From: an uncultured Nitrospiraceae bacterium
GTDB taxonomy: Bacteria; Nitrospirota; Thermodesulfovibrionia; Thermodesulfovibrionales; Dissulfurispiraceae
Assembly: GCA_903822005.1 (NCBI GenBank)
Contig: CAIJNL010000018.1
Location: 124,001 to 188,000 of the forward strand
DNA length: 64,000 bases
Direction: 5' to 3'
Shown: positions 26,351 to 34,648 of the stretch, in pieces
How positions within the stretch are numbered: the first letter of the stretch is position 1
How the letters are laid out: each line of letters starts with the position of its first letter
Notes under the pieces: generated by a model
Told to the model about the DNA's origin: nothing
What the model saw: the letters and a program-made list of their open reading frames with translations, nothing else
The model's database searches: none
Made by a program: the position numbers and the translations under genes

Positions 26351-27325
26351 ATGGCGAAATACAAGATAGCTGCGACAGGAAAACTCCTTCCGCCGGCGCA
26401 TCAGAGACTGCTTGAGTACTGCGATGTTAAAATCATCGATAAAAGCGGTAAGACGCCTGCATATTCTCAGGCAGAGTGTCTGAAGGATGCAGAGGGACTA
26501 ATTTCATTTGCTAATGCGAAGATCGACGGAGAATTGCTGGCGCTGGCCCCAAATTTAAGAGTGGTGTCGCAGGTGGCTGTAGGGTACGACAACATTGACA
26601 TCGACGCCTGCACAAAGCGCGGTATTCCAGTAGGCAACACCCCCGGGGTACTCGTGGATACTACTGCGGACCTTGCATTTGCCCTGCTCCTATGCGCTGC
26701 TCGCCGTATACATGAAGGCTGGAACTTTGTGCGCGAAGGCAACTGGCGTCCCGGCACAAGCTTCCCCTTTGGAATTGATCTGCGTGGAAGAACATTGGGT
26801 ATTGTGGGCCTGGGGCAGATTGGAACGGCCGTTTCACGCAGGGCAAAAGCGTTTGGCATGAATATAATTTATTTCGATAAATTCCGCCGTAAGGATGAGC
26901 GTGAACTAGGCGTTACATATGCCACATTCGACGAGCTTCTCGGTAAGGCAGACTGCATCATTGTATTTACGCAGCTTACGGCAGAGACACGCGGGCTGTT
27001 CAGCCACAAGGAATTTGCAAGGATGAAGCCCACGGCTATTTTTGTTAATGCCGCCCGCGGCCCTATTGTCGACACAGGTGCACTCCTGGAGGCATTGACG
27101 AACAACAGGATCGCCTATGCTGCCCTTGACGTTACAGATCCTGAACCTTTGCCGACAGACCACCCCCTTTTGAAACTGCCTAACATATTGATCACGCCTC
27201 ACATTGGAAGTGCGACGACTGAAACACGCACGAGCATGGCCCAGCTTGCAGTAGACAACCTGCTTGCAGGACTGGCAGGGAAGCCGTTGCCTGCCTGTGT
27301 CAATCAGTCCGTAAACTACAAATAG
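26351..27325 (+). CDS. D-2-hydroxyacid dehydrogenase (glyoxylate/hydroxypyruvate reductase type)
   Basis: A 324-residue NAD(P)-dependent enzyme of the GyaR/SerA fold. It has the NAD-binding GIVGLGQIGTAVSRRAKAFG, catalytic Arg in FVNAARGPIVD, Glu in DVTDPEPLPTDHPL and His in ITPHIGSATTE. The VAVGYDNIDIDACTKRGIPV element is typical of glyoxylate reductases. It would reduce glyoxylate or hydroxypyruvate, or oxidise D-glycerate. GGAGAA precedes the ATG. It is followed 30 bases later by the TAXI receptor, so uptake and reduction of an organic acid may be linked. Confidence 0.92.
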   Translation: MAKYKIAATGKLLPPAHQRLLEYCDVKIIDKSGKTPAYSQAECLKDAEGLISFANAKIDGELLALAPNLRVVSQVAVGYDNIDIDACTKRGIPVGNTPGVLVDTTADLAFALLLCAARRIHEGWNFVREGNWRPGTSFPFGIDLRGRTLGIVGLGQIGTAVSRRAKAFGMNIIYFDKFRRKDERELGVTYATFDELLGKADCIIVFTQLTAETRGLFSHKEFARMKPTAIFVNAARGPIVDTGALLEALTNNRIAYAALDVTDPEPLPTDHPLLKLPNILITPHIGSATTETRTSMAQLAVDNLLAGLAGKPLPACVNQSVNYK

Positions 27326-27355
27326 GACTGAACATAATAAAAAAGGATGGATTAA

Positions 27356-28687
27356 ATGCCAGGAAACAGAACGACCCGCAGCATGGTCGCCCCGCTGCTC
27401 TCTAAACGCGGCCTTTCGGTCATACTCATCCTGCTTTTATTCAGTGCGGCCGTATTATTTCTCGTCGCGTATCACTTCAGGGCGCCGGATACTATTATTA
27501 TGACTACAGGGTCTGAGGGCGGTTCGTACATGGGAATGGGCGAACAGTACCATAAGATACTGGCGCGCGAGGATATCACTGTGGTACTCCTTCCTTCCAC
27601 AGGCTCTGTTGAAAATCTCAAACGCCTGTCTGACAAAAGCGTTCATGTTGATGCCGGTTTTGTGCAGGACGGCTCGAGCCCGCCTTCTGATTCGCCTAAT
27701 CTCGTCTCCCTGGGCGCCATTAGCTACGCTCCGCTATGGGTTTTTTACAGGAGCCCCGATACACTTTATGACCTTTCGGAACTCGGGGGCAAGCGGATTG
27801 CAATAGGGCCCGAGGGAAGCGGCGTTCGCAAGCTGGCCATTGATCTGCTGACCGCAACAAACAGCGCGGGGCCCCCGACCCGGCTGTTTGACCTTTCGGG
27901 CGCACCTGCTCGCGATGCCCTCCTGTCCGGCGGAATTGACGCGATAATGATTACATGGACAGAAAACAATACACTTGTTAAAGACCTTTTGTATGCACCC
28001 GGGATAAAGCTTATGAATTTCAGGCAGGCTGAAGCTTATACCCGCATTATACCCGCCTTGTCGCATGTAGTTTTACCCAGAGGGATACTCGATTTGTCGA
28101 AAGGAATGCCGCAGGAAGATATTCACCTGCTGGCCGCTACAACAAACCTTGTTGTGCGAAAGGACCTGCATCCTGCAATCATTTATCTGCTGCTTGACGC
28201 TGCCGTCGAGATTCACAGCAACGCAGGCTGGGTCAACAAGCGCGGAGAATTCCCGGCGCCAAAGGAACTGAGCTTCCCTTCCTCCTTATATGCCGAGAGA
28301 TTTTACAAATCAGGACGTCCCCTGCTGCTTGACTACCTGCCTTTCGGGATGGCGGCGTTCGTTGACCGCACGCTTTTGTTCATGGTACCTGCAGCAATTA
28401 TCCTGATACCTGTTTTCCGCAGCCTGCCCTGGCTCTATTCATGGCGCCACCGCAGGAAATTCTTTAAATGGTACCGTGAACTCAAGAATCTCGAGATGGA
28501 AATCGTGCATAATCCCGGACAGGATAGCCTGGCCGGATACCGTGAAAGGCTCGACCAGATAGAAGATGCGATTAACAGGATCACTGTGCCGTTGCCTTAT
28601 TTCGGCGAGATATACAAGCTGCAACAACACGTTGACCTCGTACGGGGGAAACTCAGCAGGTTGAGTAGTCAGCCCGGAACCGGATAG
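27356..28687 (+). CDS. TAXI-family solute receptor with C-terminal membrane segment
   Basis: A 443-residue protein. An N-terminal membrane anchor (about residues 17-38) is followed by a TAXI-type periplasmic binding domain: MTTGSEGGSYMGMGEQY, LPSTGSVENLKRL, VDAGFVQDG, LGGKRIAIGPEGSGVRKLA. A second hydrophobic segment near residues 340-360 (LLFMVPAAIILIPVF) is followed by a basic, helical cytoplasmic tail of about 80 residues. The ligand of this family is often a dicarboxylate or amino acid. No TRAP permease (DctQM) is encoded nearby, so it may sense rather than transport, or act with a remote permease. Confidence 0.88.
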   Translation: MPGNRTTRSMVAPLLSKRGLSVILILLLFSAAVLFLVAYHFRAPDTIIMTTGSEGGSYMGMGEQYHKILAREDITVVLLPSTGSVENLKRLSDKSVHVDAGFVQDGSSPPSDSPNLVSLGAISYAPLWVFYRSPDTLYDLSELGGKRIAIGPEGSGVRKLAIDLLTATNSAGPPTRLFDLSGAPARDALLSGGIDAIMITWTENNTLVKDLLYAPGIKLMNFRQAEAYTRIIPALSHVVLPRGILDLSKGMPQEDIHLLAATTNLVVRKDLHPAIIYLLLDAAVEIHSNAGWVNKRGEFPAPKELSFPSSLYAERFYKSGRPLLLDYLPFGMAAFVDRTLLFMVPAAIILIPVFRSLPWLYSWRHRRKFFKWYRELKNLEMEIVHNPGQDSLAGYRERLDQIEDAINRITVPLPYFGEIYKLQQHVDLVRGKLSRLSSQPGTG

Positions 28688-28700
28688 CCCCGGGCTTTTT
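28671..28700 (+). terminator. Terminator after the TAXI receptor gene
   Basis: AGCCCGG (28671-28677) pairs with CCGGGCT (28690-28696), followed by TTTT. The left arm overlaps the end of the coding region. Confidence 0.7.
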
Positions 28701-28731
28701 CGCATACTCAAATGTGGTGCAGATGTTTTTA

Positions 28732-30345
28732 TTACCAGGCCGCAACCGTTCCGTCAGTTCGGGGCTCGGTCGCCCCGGCCAGAACACCGTCTTTGTCTCT
28801 CCAGATAATCTGTCCCCGGCCAAAGCTTGTTGCGCCAACGCCGGCCCTTTTCAGAGCGTGGCCGCGCGCGTTTAATGCCTCGGCGATATATTCCGGAAAC
28901 AGGGGCTCTATCTCAACTGTCTTACCCTCGGTCCATTGAAAGCGCGGCGCATCAAGCGCTGCCTGCGGATTGAGATTGAAGTCTATCGTGTTCATCACAA
29001 CCATCAGGTGCCCTTGCGGCTGTATAAACGCGCCCATGACACCGAAGGGACCAACCGCCTCATTATCCTTACTCAGGAAGCCCGGGATAATGGTATGATA
29101 AGGTTTTTTGCCCGGCTCCAGGCAATTTACATGAGCGGGATCGAAAGAGAAATTGTGGCCCCGGTTGTGAAGGCTGATGCCTGTGCCCGGCACAACCATG
29201 CCTGAACCAAAGCCCATGTAATTGCTCTGGATATAAGAGACCATATTTCCTTCGGAATCGGCTGTCGCCAGGTAGACTGTGCCGCTGCTGTCAGGTCGGC
29301 CCGGCGCCGGTACCAAAGCCTCTTTGCCGATGAGCCGCCTTCTGTCTTCAGCAAATGAGTCTGACAAAAGATCTTCGACCCTGACCTTCATTTTCCGCGG
29401 GTCAGCTATAAATGCCCTGCCGTCGGCGAACGCGAGCTTGATGGCCTCTATCTGCTTATGATAGGTTTCGGCCGATTCCTTTTCCCTGTCGGAGAAATCG
29501 AAACCCTTCAGGATATTCAGCGCCATAAGGGCCACAAGGCCATGACCACTGGGCGGGATCTCCCAAACATCGTAGCCCCGGTAATTTATCTTAATGGGAT
29601 CGACCCATTCCGCATTAAACGCGGCCAGATCCTCTTTGGTCAGATAGCCTTTATATTTTTTAAAGAACTGGTCGATCTCCTCTGCAAGCTCACCGCGATA
29701 AAAAGACTCGGCCTTTGTTTCGGCAATCGACTTTAATGTCGCGGCATGTCCGGGCGAACGCCATACCTCCCCTATTGCAGGCGGCCTTCCGCCAGGCGCA
29801 AAGAGATCAAACCAGTGCCTGAACTCTTCGCCTTTTTCGGCCTTGAAAGTACTGAAGCCGTCATCCCAGAGCCTGCCGATGATCGGCGATACGGGATAGC
29901 CTTCCTCTGCATATTGGATCGCCGGGCCTAATACCTCTGTCAGGGGCAGTTTGCCAAACTTCGCGGATAAGGATGCCCAGGCGGATGGTATGCCGGGCAC
30001 ATTGACCGGTGCAACCCCGCGCTTCGGCAGTTCCTTATGCCCCGCTTTTTTCAGCTCATCAATCGAAATTTTTTGCGGGGCAGGGCCGCTCGCATTCAGT
30101 CCATGCAGTTTATTTTTTGTCCAGACCAGCGCAAAGGCGTCTCCCCCGATTCCATTGGAGGTTGGCTCCACTACTGTTAGACATGCTGCAGTGGCGATAG
30201 CAGCATCAATGGCATTGCCGCCCTTTTTGAGCATGTCAAGACCTGCCTGTGCCGCAAGCGGCTGCGAAGTGGCCACCATGCCTTTCCTGGCAAAGACCAC
30301 GCTCCGCCGGGAAGGATAGGGGTGATATAAGGGGTCATACCTCAT
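28732..30345 (-). CDS. ggt: Gamma-glutamyltransferase family protein (YwrD-like, no signal peptide)
   Basis: A 537-residue Ntn-hydrolase precursor. KKGGNAIDAAIATAACLTVVEP and NGIGGDAFALV are the family N-terminus. The autoprocessing/nucleophile Thr is in DSSGTVYLATADSEGN, and GSGMVVPGTGISLHNRG and the late DAPRFQW are conserved. There is no signal peptide, unlike E. coli Ggt, which points to the cytoplasmic YwrD-like group. It may hydrolyse gamma-glutamyl or acyl amide compounds. AGAGGAAA precedes the start. A remnant of another dehydrogenase gene ends only 20 bases upstream. Confidence 0.92.
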   Translation of the reverse strand: MRYDPLYHPYPSRRSVVFARKGMVATSQPLAAQAGLDMLKKGGNAIDAAIATAACLTVVEPTSNGIGGDAFALVWTKNKLHGLNASGPAPQKISIDELKKAGHKELPKRGVAPVNVPGIPSAWASLSAKFGKLPLTEVLGPAIQYAEEGYPVSPIIGRLWDDGFSTFKAEKGEEFRHWFDLFAPGGRPPAIGEVWRSPGHAATLKSIAETKAESFYRGELAEEIDQFFKKYKGYLTKEDLAAFNAEWVDPIKINYRGYDVWEIPPSGHGLVALMALNILKGFDFSDREKESAETYHKQIEAIKLAFADGRAFIADPRKMKVRVEDLLSDSFAEDRRRLIGKEALVPAPGRPDSSGTVYLATADSEGNMVSYIQSNYMGFGSGMVVPGTGISLHNRGHNFSFDPAHVNCLEPGKKPYHTIIPGFLSKDNEAVGPFGVMGAFIQPQGHLMVVMNTIDFNLNPQAALDAPRFQWTEGKTVEIEPLFPEYIAEALNARGHALKRAGVGATSFGRGQIIWRDKDGVLAGATEPRTDGTVAAW

Positions 30346-30364
30346 ATTATTTCCTCTTTATCGA

Positions 30365-30463
30365 TTATTTTTTATCGTTCAATACTTTGAATACAGCTGA
30401 AACGTCCTGCTCTCCAAGTCCGTTACGCATGGCCAGCGCGATCATAAGATTGTAATTGTTATT
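30365..30463 (-). pseudogene. 3' remnant of a beta-hydroxyacid dehydrogenase gene
   Basis: In the minus frame ending at the TAA 30367-30365 the translation ends ALAMRNGLGEQDVSAVFKVL then NDKK. This closely follows the C-terminal pattern of 3-hydroxyisobutyrate/tartronate semialdehyde reductases (G-L-G-E/D-x-D-x-S-A-V). Nothing of the rest of such a gene is upstream: the frame runs into the end of the 79-residue microprotein gene. It is probably the scar of a deletion or insertion. Confidence 0.5.
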
Positions 30464-30698
30464 GATCCTCGAAATTATCCCAGATATCCTGAGTGAATCC
30501 AAGACCCGTCGCAGCGTTTTGTTCCAGATAGTTCAAGTCCTTCCAAGCCTTGTCAGTACTCGCTGGCGCTTCGTTCTTGTCCCATTTATCCTGCTGCCAG
30601 CCGAGGATAGTCCAGAGTTCTTGTTCCTTGCTGCTCATATCTGCCCACGACAATTTTTCCCAGATCCCCGGATCGCCTTTCATGTCTCTTACGTCCAT
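30459..30698 (-). CDS. Trp-rich two-repeat microprotein, unknown function
   Basis: A 79-residue soluble acidic protein not recognised by family. It contains two degenerate repeats of about 30 residues: WADMSSKEQELWTILGWQQD then KWDKNE, and WKDLNYLEQNAATGLGFTQD then IWDNFE. The shared pattern is W-x-D-L/M-x-x-x-E-Q-x(5-6)-L-G-W/F-x-Q-D-x-W-D. Nine or so aromatic residues are conserved in spacing. GGGAGG precedes the ATG, so it is well expressed in principle. Its 3' end abuts the dehydrogenase remnant. Confidence 0.7.
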   Translation of the reverse strand: MDVRDMKGDPGIWEKLSWADMSSKEQELWTILGWQQDKWDKNEAPASTDKAWKDLNYLEQNAATGLGFTQDIWDNFEDQ

Positions 30699-30846
30699 AG
30701 CTGCCTCCCTTTAATTTTGTTCTTCTATCTTGCCGCTGGAAACAACGATCTATCATCAGTTGCGCCGACACACCAAGTGTGTGCGTGACAGCGTCGGCCA
30801 CATGCGATGGATGGGCTTGAAGTGTTGCCCTGGCATGTCACCGTTT

Positions 30847-31839
30847 TCAACCTTTGCGCAGCCCGGCAATTTGAAGCACCTCCGGGTTGACGACATTGGT
30901 CGGTGCACCCTTCGAGTAAGCGACGATCTGGTCGAAAATATCGGCGAACTGGATCTCATATTCATCGCGCGTCACAAAGCCTATATGTGGAGTACACACG
31001 ACGTTGTCCATCGTCAATAACGGATTTTTTGGGTCGAGGACAGGTTCGGACTCATAAACGTCCACAGCCGCCATTGCCGGACGTCCCGCACGCAAAGCGT
31101 TCACAAGGGCATTGGGTTCAATGAGGCCTGCCCGGCTGGTATTAACCAGGAGCGCGGTGGGCTTCATATGGGAGAGATCCCGGGCGATGACGATACCCCG
31201 CGTCGCATCAACCAGGCGCATATGCAGGGAAAGAACATCGCATTTTTCAAAAAATTCGGCTTTATTGCCTGCTGTCCGGTATCCGTCCTGACGGGCGCGG
31301 ACCAGGGATGACTCTCGGGCCCAGACCAAAACGTCCATGCCGAAGGCCTTCCCATAACCTGCAACAACACTACCGATCCTTCCGTAACCAAAAATCCCGA
31401 GCGTTTTGCCTTGCAAGGTGTTTCCGACACCGATTTGCCATTTTCCGGCCTTGAGGGCCGCGACTTGCTGAGGAATCTGCCGCATAGCCGAAAGTACAAG
31501 CGCCCAGGTGAGCTCTGCTGTCGCGTAAGAAGGTGTCCCGTGACTGAGATTGGAAGAAACCACTATGCCCAGCCGTGTGCAGGCTGCAACGTCTATGTGT
31601 GGATAGACGCTGCGTTGGCTTATCAGGCGAAGCTTGGGCAGGCGCTCTAAAAGCGGGGTCTGAATCTTCGTCCGCTCCCGGAATAGCACAAGCACTTCTG
31701 TATCGTGGAGTCGCGCTGCCAGGGTCTCCGTGTCCTGGACGTGATCATTCCAAATTTTGACTTCGTGACCAGCAAGCTTCTTGAAGCATTCCAGGGTTCT
31801 CAGCGTGTCATGATAGTCGTCCAAAATAGATATTTTCAT
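30847..31839 (-). CDS. D-2-hydroxyacid dehydrogenase family protein
   Basis: A 330-residue member of the D-isomer 2-hydroxyacid dehydrogenase family. It has [20 protein letters not shown] for NAD binding, catalytic Arg in [12 protein letters not shown], Glu in [16 protein letters not shown] and His in [14 protein letters not shown]. The N-terminal [11 protein letters not shown] and LFRERTKI match a distinct subgroup separate from GyaR. The substrate is not readable. AAAAGGAG precedes the ATG. The codon choice looks somewhat different from the neighbouring GyaR-type genes. The microprotein gene follows on the same strand after 148 bases. Confidence 0.9.
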   Translation of the reverse strand: MKISILDDYHDTLRTLECFKKLAGHEVKIWNDHVQDTETLAARLHDTEVLVLFRERTKIQTPLLERLPKLRLISQRSVYPHIDVAACTRLGIVVSSNLSHGTPSYATAELTWALVLSAMRQIPQQVAALKAGKWQIGVGNTLQGKTLGIFGYGRIGSVVAGYGKAFGMDVLVWARESSLVRARQDGYRTAGNKAEFFEKCDVLSLHMRLVDATRGIVIARDLSHMKPTALLVNTSRAGLIEPNALVNALRAGRPAMAAVDVYESEPVLDPKNPLLTMDNVVCTPHIGFVTRDEYEIQFADIFDQIVAYSKGAPTNVVNPEVLQIAGLRKG

Positions 31840-31972
31840 GTCTTATGCTCCTTTTGATGTCTGGTCAACAATAACACGGTCGATACGGATTCTCCAGTCG
31901 TTTCTTATTTATGCCACGCAATTATTATACGGACCCCGTATTTATTGCTAAAAGTATATCACACAAAATGGC

Positions 31973-32009
31973 AAAAAAAAACGATGCACGGCGTCCCCAC
32001 CATGCATCG
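31973..32009 (-). terminator. Terminator of the first DASS transporter gene
   Basis: On the minus strand CGATGCATGG pairs with CCGTGCATCG (one T-G wobble) and is followed by nine T residues. It begins 27 bases after the stop of the transporter gene. Confidence 0.88.
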
Positions 32010-32035
32010 CTGAAATTCGTTAATTTTATATCCGC

Positions 32036-33508
32036 TTATACGTATCCAAGCCAGGTCCAGTAAGTTGCGCCGAGAAGGAGAATTATGAGATAGGCGGCGA
32101 TCGTTAGAGGAATACCTGTCTTGATGAAGTCTTTGACCTCAAATGTTTCTGTACTGTAGGCCACCATGTTCTGCGGCGCATTCACCGGCAGGATAAACCC
32201 GAAGCTCACGACATACTGTAGTATCATGGTCATGCCCCACACGCTTATGCCGGGCGTCGTTACACTCTGCAGTACCGCGATCACTATCGGTATCATGGCT
32301 GATGCCAATGCCGTGGCGCTCGCAAAACCCATGTGGATGATGATAAGGAAAGCGGCCAGCACGGCAAGTATCGCGAGTGCCGGCATGGCCTGAATGCCAA
32401 CCAGGGCCACAATCACATTGGCCAGCCAGGTAGCGGCCTTTGTTGTCAGGAGCGCGGTACCAAGACTTATGCCTACTCCGAACAGCATCAGGGTTCCCCA
32501 CGGCATTCTTGACTGGGCATCTCTCCAGTTCATTACGCCTATCACGGGAGTCAGCATTATGGCGATGGCCACAAAGGTTGTAGATGTAGTATCAAACGGG
32601 TGCAGGACCTGTTCCGTTGTCCAGAAGAAGAGCAGCGAAAGTGATATGGCCAGCAGCCTCTTCTCAACCGGTCTCATTGGGCCCAGATCAGCAAGCTGTT
32701 TGGCTATGATTTGCTCTCCATTTTCGATCTCTTTAGTTTCAGGCGGCATTACCCACATCAGGACGTAATACAGCACAATAGACATTATCGCGGCGAACGG
32801 GGCGGCGGCGATAAACCATTCACCCCATGTGACGGTCTTGCCCAGCATCTTTTCAATAAACCCGAGTGCAACCATATTTTGGGCGGCGGCGGTCTTTATG
32901 CCGACATTCCATATGCTGTCTGCCTGTGCTGTCGCGATCATAAGCACGCCTGCGAATTTGCTCTTCTTGTCTACATTTAGGGCCACGATGACGCCCATAA
33001 CAATCGGGACAAGGCAGGAAACGCGGGCGGTCGTGCTCGGGACAAAAAAGCTGAGCACAAAGCCGACTACGATGACCCCAAAAAGGATCCTGTTTGTCTT
33101 GGCGCCGATTTTAGAAAGTATGAGCAGCGCGATACGCTTGTCGAGACCTGTGCACATCATTGCGGCTGCAATGAAAAGGGCGCCTCCAACCAGTCCGAGC
33201 GCGGAATTATTGAACCCGCTCAGGGAGATCGCAAGGGCCTTGGAGGTCCCCAATATCGTCTTTGGGTCGGCAACAGCAGGTGCCAGACCGAGCAGAAACG
33301 TCATAAGCGCGAGTATTATTGCGGCACTGACAGGATAAGTTACGGATTCGGTCATCCAGATAATGACAGAAAACAGAAGCAGAGCCAGCATATAGTGCCC
33401 GGCTATCGGCAGCCCTTCCGGGTGCGGCATGAGAAGAACAGCCACCAACGCTATAAACCCGCCGATAAGGCCATACCTCTGGGCAAATGATCTTTTAATA
33501 TCTTCCAT
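32036..33508 (-). CDS. DASS-family anion:sodium symporter (SLC13 type)
   Basis: A 490-residue integral membrane protein with about 12-14 hydrophobic segments. Family hallmarks include the SFFVPSTTARVSCLVPIVMG region (the SNT-type substrate/sodium loop), LGVVDW-like GVMNWRDAQSRMPWGTLMLFG and the second inverted-repeat loop with SATALASAMIPIV. DASS carriers import di/tricarboxylates or sulfate with sodium. An organic acid substrate would suit the hydroxyacid enzymes around it (inference). AAGGAGGG precedes the ATG. Confidence 0.92.
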   Translation of the reverse strand: MEDIKRSFAQRYGLIGGFIALVAVLLMPHPEGLPIAGHYMLALLLFSVIIWMTESVTYPVSAAIILALMTFLLGLAPAVADPKTILGTSKALAISLSGFNNSALGLVGGALFIAAAMMCTGLDKRIALLILSKIGAKTNRILFGVIVVGFVLSFFVPSTTARVSCLVPIVMGVIVALNVDKKSKFAGVLMIATAQADSIWNVGIKTAAAQNMVALGFIEKMLGKTVTWGEWFIAAAPFAAIMSIVLYYVLMWVMPPETKEIENGEQIIAKQLADLGPMRPVEKRLLAISLSLLFFWTTEQVLHPFDTTSTTFVAIAIMLTPVIGVMNWRDAQSRMPWGTLMLFGVGISLGTALLTTKAATWLANVIVALVGIQAMPALAILAVLAAFLIIIHMGFASATALASAMIPIVIAVLQSVTTPGISVWGMTMILQYVVSFGFILPVNAPQNMVAYSTETFEVKDFIKTGIPLTIAAYLIILLLGATYWTWLGYV

Positions 33509-33636
33509 AGTCCCTCCTTGCCTAAGAATACAGCAGTTTAGCAGATCAAGTTATTGCTGTCAATGCATGCGGGGGATGTGTTGCGAGTGCCGGGGTTCAG
33601 TCCCCGAGCTAATCTATTACGGAAGTTTTGCGCCTT

Positions 33637-34242
33637 TTATTGGCAGGATTTGTCCGCACGGGCAAGCTGCAGATTTTTGTTGAGGTAGGCGAGTTCAGCT
33701 GTGTAAGCTGCAATTTCGTCATTCCAGAATTCAGTCATACTGAAAGTGTCCCTGTAATAAGTGGAATCTGCAGCGTACATGCCTTTTTCGGCCATTAATT
33801 TGTCCTTGACCCTTTCGCAGCTGTCAGCATTCGATTTCTCGTGGGCCCGCATCGATTTTATCATGCATTTTGTGGTCGCGTTAACGGTGATCGCACAATT
33901 TTTCGCGGTTTCGCCCACAAGCGTCTTGGCGTCTTTTGAAGATACTTTGCCTATGGCCGCTTCGATTCTTTCATCAGAACTTTTCTGCAGCGCCGAATTG
34001 TACATGGTCGTCCTGCCGCTTGCCGCATCCCGCTCTTTCAACTCCTGAATCATTTTCTCATACTCTTTGATTGCTGCATTTGCTTCCTTTATCCTGTTCT
34101 CGATGTCAGCCAGATCACTGCAGTCGCAATCGATCTCGACAACCGTTACCCTGTGCGCAGGCTCGTAAATAAAAAAATACCATAAGCCGCTTATCGTAAT
34201 GATAGAAATAACCAAGCCTAATATAATCTGACGCCTGCGCAT
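33637..34242 (-). CDS. Membrane-anchored coiled-coil protein, unknown
   Basis: A 201-residue protein with a single N-terminal membrane segment (ILGLVISIITISGLWYFFIY, residues 6-25) and a periplasmic region. After an acidic CDCSDLADIENRI there are heptad-like helices (EANAAIKEYEKMIQELKERD), a cysteine-containing middle (CAITVNATTKCMIKSM, NADSCERV) and a final helix ending in KSCQ. No family is recognised. The five or six cysteines could form disulfides. AGGGGAG lies 12 bases before the ATG. Confidence 0.65.
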   Translation of the reverse strand: MRRRQIILGLVISIITISGLWYFFIYEPAHRVTVVEIDCDCSDLADIENRIKEANAAIKEYEKMIQELKERDAASGRTTMYNSALQKSSDERIEAAIGKVSSKDAKTLVGETAKNCAITVNATTKCMIKSMRAHEKSNADSCERVKDKLMAEKGMYAADSTYYRDTFSMTEFWNDEIAAYTAELAYLNKNLQLARADKSCQ

Positions 34243-34563
34243 TTATTCAATCTCCCCTGAAAGATAAATAGACCGATTCAACGAACCTTACGAAAACATG
34301 ACTGGATAGGAGTTTAATTGTAACATCTCGCCGGTGTCAAGGGCGCTCATTGGGTAAACAGCGCCAGTCCGGTTGTGATCTGTGCTTAATATTTCTTTCC
34401 GTTCCTGCCGAAAGCGCTATTTCCGTTAAATCTGCCTTGATCAAGCGGCTGCTCCTCAGTTTTTACGTCTGACTAAAGCCTTCAACTCCATCATTTACGG
34501 AATGATTATTTGCACATAATCAGGTAGTTAGCCCTCAATACATCCTCTTATTTAAAATCCAAA
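34243..34563. other. Intergenic region, nothing recognised
   Basis: Divergent spacer between the coiled-coil protein and the gcl promoter. I see no gene, RNA or clear repeat. Confidence 0.4.
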
Positions 34564-34593
34564 TTGACAATTCGCTGGAAGCTAAGATAAGAT
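34564..34593 (+). promoter_or_regulatory. Sigma-70 type promoter of gcl
   Basis: A perfect TTGACA (34564-34569) and TAAGAT (34588-34593), 18 bases apart, lie 56 bases before the gcl start. Confidence 0.5.
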
Positions 34594-34648
34594 AGCCAAG
34601 CGTAATATGTATCGTATTATATATCCTAATGCCACGGAGGAGGGTCTT

